Source of the DNA: an uncultured Solirubrobacterales bacterium
Lineage (GTDB): Bacteria; Actinomycetota; Thermoleophilia; Solirubrobacterales; 70-9
Assembly: GCA_937910825.1 (NCBI GenBank)
Contig: CALEMO010000046.1
Span: forward strand, 1-10,859
Length of the DNA stretch: 10,859 bases
Reading direction: 5' to 3'
Positions 6,142-10,859 of this stretch are shown here, piece after piece. The notes beneath the pieces were generated by a model. The model saw only the letters and a program-made list of their open reading frames with translations, did not search any database and was not told the origin of the DNA. Position 1 is the first letter of the stretch. Each line of letters opens with the position of its first letter. A program made the translations under genes and the position numbers.

Positions 6142-7407
6142 ATGCTTGACCTGAAACTGATCCGCTCAGACACCAAGCGGATCAAGGCTGCACTTGCCAG
6201 GCGAGGCGCCGGCGAGGCGCTGGACGAACTTCTGGAGCTCGACGCCCACCGACGCACGATTTTGCCGGAGATAGAAGGAGTCCGGGCCAGACGCAAGTCG
6301 GAGTCGGAAAAAATCGGTCAGCTGAAGAAGGCCGGCGAGGATGCGGAGTCCCAGATCGCCCAGGTCCATGAACTCAAAGCGAACCTCGAGAAGCTGGAAA
6401 CTGAACTGGCCGAAGTTGAGGAAAAGCGCGACCGGATCGCGATCACTCTGCCCAACATCCCAGATCCAGACGCACCGGATGGCTTCACCGATGAAGACGC
6501 GGTGGAAATACGGCGGGTCGGCGAACCGCCCGAATTCAGCTTCGAACCACGTAACCATCTTGAGCTCGAGGCCGCTCGCGACCTGATCGACATGGAGGCC
6601 GGGGCGCGTACTTCCGGAACCCGCTTCACGTACCTCAAGGGCGACCTGGCCATGCTCGAGCTGTCCCTTGTTCAGTACGCGATGAACCTGCTGCGCGAAG
6701 AGGGCCACGAGCCGGTGATCCCTCCAGTCCTGGTGAGGGAGGAAGCGCTCGTCGGCACCGGCCTTCTCCCGGGAGACCGCGAGCAGATCTACGAACTTCC
6801 AAAGGACCAGCTCTTCCTGGTCGGTACCGCCGAAGTTCCGCTGGCATCTCTGCACGCCGACCAGATTCTGGACGCGGCCGACCTGCCACTGCGCTACGGA
6901 GGCTTCTCCACCTGTTTCCGTCGCGAAGCCGGAGCGGCCGGGCGGGATACACGCGGCATCTTTCGGGTTCATCAGTTCGACAAGGTCGAAATGTTTTCAT
7001 TCGTCGAACCGGACGGGGCCGCCGACGAGCACGAGCGGATCCTGGCGATCGAAGAGCGCATCCTCACTGAGCTCGGCCTGCCGTACCGGGTGGTGAATGT
7101 GGCGGTCGGAGACCTCGGAGCGCCCGCTGCGAAGAAGTACGACTGCGAAGCCTGGATTCCCAGTCAGGGCCGCTACCGGGAACTGACTTCATGCTCGAAT
7201 ACGACCGACTATCAGGCCCGGCGTCTCTCCTGCCGCTATCGGCCGGAGCCGAAGGCCGGCACCGAATTCGTAAATACGCTTAACGGTACGGCCGTTGCGG
7301 TCGGCCGCACCCTGATCGCGATCCTCGAGAACCATCAGCGCGAGGACGGTTCGGTGGCGCTGCCGGAGGTGTTGCGCCCGTTCGGTGCGCCGGAGTCGAT
7401 CGGCTGA
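6142..7407 (+). CDS. serS: Seryl-tRNA synthetase
   Basis: This is a class II aminoacyl-tRNA synthetase that charges tRNA-Ser (and tRNA-Sec where present). The 421 residues are complete and of usual length. The N-terminal tRNA-binding coiled coil spans about residues 25-100, rich in Lys and Glu heptads. The catalytic domain shows TAEVPL (229-234) for serine binding, motif 2 as FRREAGAAGRDTRGIFRVHQ (259-278), the ELTSCSN loop (347-353), and motif 3 as NGTAVAVGRTLIAILENHQ (381-399). The start is ATG at 6142, 18 bases after the cytochrome stop. The bases between are C-rich and contain no ribosome binding site, so translation may depend on reinitiation from the cytochrome gene or on a leaderless message. 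The response regulator begins one or two bases after its stop. Confidence 0.98.
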   Translation: MLDLKLIRSDTKRIKAALARRGAGEALDELLELDAHRRTILPEIEGVRARRKSESEKIGQLKKAGEDAESQIAQVHELKANLEKLETELAEVEEKRDRIAITLPNIPDPDAPDGFTDEDAVEIRRVGEPPEFSFEPRNHLELEAARDLIDMEAGARTSGTRFTYLKGDLAMLELSLVQYAMNLLREEGHEPVIPPVLVREEALVGTGLLPGDREQIYELPKDQLFLVGTAEVPLASLHADQILDAADLPLRYGGFSTCFRREAGAAGRDTRGIFRVHQFDKVEMFSFVEPDGAADEHERILAIEERILTELGLPYRVVNVAVGDLGAPAAKKYDCEAWIPSQGRYRELTSCSNTTDYQARRLSCRYRPEPKAGTEFVNTLNGTAVAVGRTLIAILENHQREDGSVALPEVLRPFGAPESIG

Positions 7408-7408
7408 A

Positions 7409-8068
7409 GTGGAGACCGCCAGCGTGGTCATCTGCGATGACCACGCGATCGTACGAGAAGCTCTGAAGTCAAGGATCGAAGAGTCGCCCACCCTGTCCCT
7501 CGTCGGCGAATGCGCCGACGGTAAGACGTCCATCGGGCTGGTGCGCAAGCTGAAGCCGGACCTCCTGATTATCGATGTCGAGATGCCGGAGCTCGACGGG
7601 ATCAGCGCGGCCGAAGCGGTTCTGAAGACCGATTCGGAGGTGAAGGTCATCATGTTCACCGCTCATGGTGAATCGAACGCAATCGACCTCGCGGCACGTT
7701 CGGGCGTATCCGGCTACCTGCTCAAGTCAGCTTCCGTCTCCGAAATCGATTCAGCGGCCCGGAAGGTTCTGGACGGCGGCAGCTATTTCCCCCAGTCCGG
7801 GGCCGCCCGGCCCCCGGCACCAGGGACGAGCTCAACCGGCTGCGCCTTCTATCGGACCGTGAGCGTGAGATTCTCGACCTGCTCGCGTCGGGAATGCCAG
7901 CCCGCGGGCTGGCAGAGACTCTCGGAATCAAGCCGGCGACCGTCTATACCCACATTCGCAACATGGAGAGAAAAACTGGACGTCGATACACAGGCTCAGG
8001 CGGTGGCGATCGCCACCAATTACTCGTTCCTCAGAGCTGGGAGTACCGTCTCGCGCAGGGACCAGTGA
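7409..8068 (+). CDS. NarL/FixJ-type response regulator, receiver and HTH in different frames
   Basis: The receiver domain is intact: acidic pair Asp10-Asp11, phosphate-accepting Asp56 in LLIIDVEMPELDG, Thr84 and Lys106. After GGSYFP (about residue 128) the family resemblance leaves this frame. From about 7793 to 7974 a LuxR-type DNA-binding domain is readable in the -1 frame, with LSDREREILDLLASG and LGIKPATVYTHIRNMERK. At a run of five A (7971-7975) it returns to the first frame as KLDVDTQAQAVAIATNYSFL. The first frame stays open throughout, but its middle third is nonsense. So two compensating one-base changes separate this from a normal regulator. Start: GTG at 7409, just after the serS stop; a GTG at 7424 behind GGAGA is an alternative. 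No sensor kinase is nearby. It may be a young pseudogene, a product of base-call errors, or a recoded gene. Confidence 0.82.
   Translation: METASVVICDDHAIVREALKSRIEESPTLSLVGECADGKTSIGLVRKLKPDLLIIDVEMPELDGISAAEAVLKTDSEVKVIMFTAHGESNAIDLAARSGVSGYLLKSASVSEIDSAARKVLDGGSYFPQSGAARPPAPGTSSTGCAFYRTVSVRFSTCSRRECQPAGWQRLSESSRRPSIPTFATWREKLDVDTQAQAVAIATNYSFLRAGSTVSRRDQ
7786..7817 (+). promoter_or_regulatory. Possible -1 frameshift signal: slippery heptamer plus hairpin
   Basis: T TTC CCC (7786-7792) is in the reading frame of the receiver domain and has the X XXY YYZ form. Four bases further, CCGGGG (7797-7802) can pair with CCCCGG (7812-7817) around a 9-base loop. A -1 slip here leads exactly into the frame of the HTH domain. 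The site is also a homopolymer prone to base-call error, so functional recoding is unproven. Confidence 0.35.
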
Positions 8069-8071
8069 GGG

Positions 8072-8458
8072 CTACTCGTTTCCGCCTCGAAATTCGAGCG
8101 CGCAGCCGTTGATGCAATAACGCTCGCCACCTTCGCCGGGGCCATCGGTGAAAACGTGGCCGAGGTGCGCGTCACAGCTCTTGCAGGTCACCTCCACGCG
8201 CCGCATCCCGAGCTTGTTATCGCTGCGAAGTTCAACCCCCTGTCGATCGGCCGGTTCGGTAAAGCTCGGCCAACCCGTTCCCGATTCAAATTTCGTGTCT
8301 GAGCTGAAGAGCTCCGCGTCACAGACGACGCAGGTATACATGCCCGCCTCTTTGTTTTCGAGCAGGGCAGAGGTGAACGGGCGCTCGGTAGATGCATTCT
8401 GGGTGACGTCATAGGCCTCGGAAGAAAGTCGGTCACGCAGTTTCTTTTCGTCATTCAT
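8072..8458 (-). CDS. msrB: Peptide-methionine (R)-S-oxide reductase MsrB
   Basis: This 128-residue enzyme reduces the R epimer of methionine sulfoxide in proteins, using thioredoxin or a similar reductant. Zinc ligands are CVVC (Cys43, Cys46) and CKSC (Cys92, Cys95). Other signatures are TGWPSF (61-66), HLGHVFTDGP (98-107), and the catalytic GERYCINGCALEF (111-123) with Cys115 as the sulfoxide-attacking residue. A second cysteine, Cys119, sits four positions later where a small residue such as Ser, Ala or Val is common. The start is ATG at 8458, with GGTGG seven bases upstream; the frame is open to 8566 but the extension has no family features. It converges with the response regulator, the stops being only 3 bases apart, and diverges from acs. 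Probably transcribed alone. Confidence 0.96.
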   Translation of the reverse strand: MNDEKKLRDRLSSEAYDVTQNASTERPFTSALLENKEAGMYTCVVCDAELFSSDTKFESGTGWPSFTEPADRQGVELRSDNKLGMRRVEVTCKSCDAHLGHVFTDGPGEGGERYCINGCALEFRGGNE

Positions 8459-8623
8459 CTCGCATCCACCAGTCCTTTCAGCGGCGTTGAGTCTCAGTTG
8501 ATCGGGTGCAGAGATCCTAGCTGGCGCCGCGACCGGGCCAGCAAGATATGGACCGCCTGGACGCACCGTGATGTCCCGCCACTAGCATTGGGTCCACTGT
8601 CGTGAAACCCGAGGAGAGTGGCC
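8459..8623. promoter_or_regulatory. Divergent control region between msrB and acs
   Basis: This gap of 165 bases must hold the promoters of both genes. An inverted repeat GCTGGC (8520-8525) / GCCAGC (8537-8542) with an 11-base spacer could be an operator or hairpin. On the minus strand TAGGAT (8514-8519), just beside the repeat, is a possible -10 for msrB. I see no convincing -35/-10 pair for acs. All of these are weak. Confidence 0.35.
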
Positions 8624-10594
8624 GTGCGTGACCAACCCGAACTCGATGTCCTGCTCAAGACGGAGGAGACCTTTCCCCCGCCCCCGGGGTTCGCGGCCTC
8701 GGCCGAGCTGAGCGACCCCGAGGTCTACGACCGGGCTGCAGCCGACCCCGAAGCGTGGTGGGCCGACTGGGCCGCCCGCCTGGACTGGATGGAGCCCTGG
8801 GATACGGTGCTGGACTGGAGCGATCCGCCCCATGCGACCTGGTTCGCAGGTGGCAAACTGAACGTCTCGGCCAACTGTCTGGACCGGCACGTTGCGGCGG
8901 GCAACGGCGATCGCGTCGCTTACTTCTGGGAAGCAGAAGACGCGGACGCTCCGGGCCAGGAGGATCGCGGGCGCAAGGCGATCACCTACTCATGGCTGCT
9001 TGACCAGACTCAACGCTTCGCAAACGTGATGAAAGGCCTCGGCGTAGGCAAGGGTGATGTGGTCGGCATTTACATGCCGATGGTGCCTGAAGCTGCTGTC
9101 GCGATGCTCGCCTGCACCAGGATCGGCGCGATCCACAACGTCGTATTCGGCGGCTTCTCGGCCGAGTCGCTCAAGGAGCGCATGGAGGTATCCGGAGCGA
9201 AACTGCTGGTCACAGCAGATGCGACGCTGCGGCGCGGCAGCCCGATGCCGATGAAGGCTTCGATCGATTCGATTTTCGACGAGCTTGAAGAGATGTCCAG
9301 CGTGGTTGTGGTCAACCGCTGCGATACCGACCCGCCGATGGCTGAGGGCCGGGACCATTTCTGGGCAGAATCGGTGGAAGCCGCCGATCCGGTCTGTGAA
9401 CCGGAGCCGATGGACGCTGAAGACCCGCTCTACTTGCTCTACACCTCGGGCTCGACCGCCAAGCCGAAGGGAATCATGCACACGACCGGTGGTTACCTGA
9501 CCCAGGTTGCAGCCACCCACCAGATGGTTTTCGACCTGAAGGACGACGACATTTTCTGGTGCGCGGCCGATATCGGCTGGGTGACCGGGCACTCCTACAT
9601 CGTCTACGGACCGCTCGCCAACGGCGCGACGTCGATCATGTACGAAGGCGCGCCCGACTACCCGCAAAAAGACCGCTGGTGGCAGATCGCCGCGCGCTAC
9701 AAGGCGAGCATCCTCTATACGGCGCCGACAGTGATTCGATCCTTCATGAAGTGGGGCGAAGAATTGCCGGCAAAACACGATCTCTCGTCGCTGCGCCTGC
9801 TGGGTTCGGTGGGCGAACCGATCAATCCCCGTGCCTGGCTCTGGTACCACAAGTACATAGGCGGCGGCCACTGTCCGATCGTAGACACCTGGTGGCAAAC
9901 TGAAACCGGCGCAATCATGATCAGCCCGCTACCCGGCATCACCACCACCAAGCCGGGTTCGGCAACGGTGCCGATCCCAGGCATCGAAGCGGCAATCCTC
10001 GACAGCGAAGACAATCCCGTAGAGGAAGGTGGAGGCACGCTCGTACTCACCAGACCGTGGCCAGCGATGGCCAGGACCCTCTTCAATGAGCCCGAGCGGT
10101 ATGTCGAGACCTACTGGAAGCGGTACGGCCCCGACACCTATCTGGTCGGCGATGCGGCCCATATCGACGAGGACGACTATTTCTGGATCGTCGGGCGGAT
10201 CGACGACGTGATCAATGTTTCCGGGCACCGGCTCTCGACCATGGAGGTCGAGTCAGCGCTGGTCTCCCATCCGGGGGTGGCTGAAGCGGCCGTCATCGGT
10301 GTTTCGGACGAAGCAACGGGCCAGGCGATCATCTCGTTCGTGACCCCCCAGGATGCCAGCAACCGGGGTGACGATTTCACAACTGAACTGCGGCAGCATG
10401 TGGCCGAACGCATCGGCAAGCTGGCCAGGCCGAGGGGGATCTACTACGCCGATGACCTGCCGAAAACCCGCTCCGGCAAGATCATGAGGCGACTGCTGCG
10501 CGACGTCGCCGACGGCAAGGCACTGGGTGACGTCTCCACCCTGAAGGATCCCTCGGTGATCGACGACCTGAAGGCACAGATCAGCGGCGGCTGA
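8624..10594 (+). CDS. acs: Acetyl-coenzyme A synthetase
   Basis: This AMP-forming acetate:CoA ligase activates acetate through acetyl-AMP to acetyl-CoA. It has 656 residues and is complete. Visible in order: the N-terminal ACS domain with WFAGGKLNVSANCLDRH (about 73-89), the phosphate loop YTSGSTAKPKGIMHT (273-287), DIGWVTGHSYIVYGPL (316-331), the acyl-pocket and adenylation motif TWWQTETG (422-429) with the Trp that restricts the pocket to acetate, the hinge GRIDDVINVSGHRLST (524-539), and PKTRSGKIMRR (613-623) with the catalytic, acetylation-prone Lys619. The phosphate loop has Ala where Gly is usual (STAKPKG), a substitution seen in many Acs proteins. Start: GTG at 8624 has GAGGAG at a 7-base spacing; GTG at 8618 directly touches that site and is less likely. 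It ends 16 bases before the convergent PucR-type gene. Confidence 0.97.
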   Translation: MRDQPELDVLLKTEETFPPPPGFAASAELSDPEVYDRAAADPEAWWADWAARLDWMEPWDTVLDWSDPPHATWFAGGKLNVSANCLDRHVAAGNGDRVAYFWEAEDADAPGQEDRGRKAITYSWLLDQTQRFANVMKGLGVGKGDVVGIYMPMVPEAAVAMLACTRIGAIHNVVFGGFSAESLKERMEVSGAKLLVTADATLRRGSPMPMKASIDSIFDELEEMSSVVVVNRCDTDPPMAEGRDHFWAESVEAADPVCEPEPMDAEDPLYLLYTSGSTAKPKGIMHTTGGYLTQVAATHQMVFDLKDDDIFWCAADIGWVTGHSYIVYGPLANGATSIMYEGAPDYPQKDRWWQIAARYKASILYTAPTVIRSFMKWGEELPAKHDLSSLRLLGSVGEPINPRAWLWYHKYIGGGHCPIVDTWWQTETGAIMISPLPGITTTKPGSATVPIPGIEAAILDSEDNPVEEGGGTLVLTRPWPAMARTLFNEPERYVETYWKRYGPDTYLVGDAAHIDEDDYFWIVGRIDDVINVSGHRLSTMEVESALVSHPGVAEAAVIGVSDEATGQAIISFVTPQDASNRGDDFTTELRQHVAERIGKLARPRGIYYADDLPKTRSGKIMRRLLRDVADGKALGDVSTLKDPSVIDDLKAQISGG

Positions 10595-10630
10595 GCGACC
10601 GTGAGAATACCTAGCGGCCGAGCAGCCGCC
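10586..10630. terminator. Inverted repeat between convergent acs and regulator genes
   Basis: GGCGGCTG (10586-10593) and CAGCCGCC (10623-10630) are exact complements, 29 bases apart, spanning both stop codons. They could form a shared transcription end for the two convergent genes. The loop is long and there is no T-run, so the call is weak. Confidence 0.28.
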
Positions 10631-10859
10631 GGATCATTACTGCGAGGTGAAGGGCCAGAACCGTATCCCCGTCTTTCAGGTCGACCCCCAGGGTTGACTC
10701 GATCCGGCTGAGGCGGTGGTAGAGCGACTGTCGCTCGATGCCGAGGACTTCCGCTGCTTCGGTCTTGCGGCCACTGCAATGGAGATATACCTCGAGTGTC
10801 TCGAACAGGTCGCGGCCACGCTCGCCGCCGATCGCGGCCAGGGGAGTGAGCCTTTCCTG
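10611..10859 (-). CDS. PucR/CdaR-type transcriptional regulator, C-terminal part (partial)
   Basis: The 82 visible residues end at TAG (10611-10613) and run off the right edge at their N-terminal side. They match the PucR-type C-terminal helix-turn-helix: LFETLEVYLHCSGRKTEAAE, then LGIERQSLYHRLSRIES and LGVDLKDGDTVLALHLAV. In the family this motif normally reads HRNTL at the recognition helix; here it is ERQSLYHRL. Members with various N-terminal sensor domains (purine catabolism, diacid use, GGDEF-like) share this end, so the signal sensed cannot be told. It converges with acs, with 16 bases between stop codons. Whether it controls acs is open; nearness alone is weak evidence because the genes face each other. 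Confidence 0.85.
   Translation of the reverse strand, partial: QERLTPLAAIGGERGRDLFETLEVYLHCSGRKTEAAEVLGIERQSLYHRLSRIESTLGVDLKDGDTVLALHLAVMIRRLLGR

Noticed and set aside
6166..6972. 268-codon minus-strand open frame opposite serS
   Set aside because: It mirrors serS codons, has no recognisable domain or start signal, and serS is unmistakable on the other strand.
8990..9898. 302-codon minus-strand open frame opposite acs
   Set aside because: It is antisense to conserved acs motifs, rich in Arg, His and Val as expected of a shadow frame, with no ribosome binding site.
1..10859. Defence island, prophage, transposon or CRISPR
   Set aside because: I saw no regularly spaced repeats, transposase or integrase motifs, terminal inverted repeats or abrupt change of base composition; the genes are core metabolism.

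Overview
The window is a stretch of ordinary-looking high-GC bacterial chromosome. Coding density is high, GTG starts are common, and almost all genes are housekeeping or metabolic. Gene content and style (a nuoABCDE cluster, a lipoprotein cytochrome c, acetyl-CoA synthetase, a PucR-type regulator, possible leaderless starts) suggest an actinobacterium, perhaps of the Thermoleophilia/Solirubrobacterales type. That placement is an inference from style; there is no rRNA or tRNA here to confirm it. I see no CRISPR array, insertion sequence, prophage or integration site.

Left part (1-3630): the beginning of a complex I (NADH-quinone oxidoreductase) operon on the minus strand, read nuoA, nuoB, nuoC, nuoD, nuoE. 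The genes overlap or nearly touch, so translation is probably coupled. nuoE runs off the left edge. nuoA has no ordinary start codon that gives a full first membrane helix; an ATT codon behind a good ribosome binding site does, and I take that as the start. nuoC carries a long low-complexity linker inside its conserved domain. The AT-rich gap 3493-3630 separates nuoA from a divergent gene for a four-helix membrane protein of unknown function and holds candidate promoters and a dyad.

Middle part (3631-5751): the four-helix protein (plus) converges on a minus-strand operon of a flavin reductase, a PhzF-type isomerase (ATGA overlap) and a small two-helix membrane protein. The tail of the last gene overlaps the four-helix gene antisense by 129 bases. 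A strong hairpin sits just after phzF.

Right part (5752-8068): a plus-strand run of a cytochrome c lipoprotein, seryl-tRNA synthetase and a NarL/FixJ-type response regulator. The regulator is the oddest object in the window. Its receiver domain and its DNA-binding domain lie in different frames, and the last helix returns to the first frame. A textbook-shaped -1 slippery heptamer followed by a GC-rich hairpin lies at the first frame change. A frameshifted pseudogene, a sequencing error and recoding must all be considered.

Far right (8072-10859): msrB (minus, methionine sulfoxide repair) and acs (plus, acetate activation) diverge from a 165-base gap, and acs converges on the C-terminal part of a PucR-type regulator that enters from the right edge. 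I find no clearly new system; the items worth checking are the nuoA start, the split response regulator, the antisense overlap and the very short divergent gap at 5721-5751.
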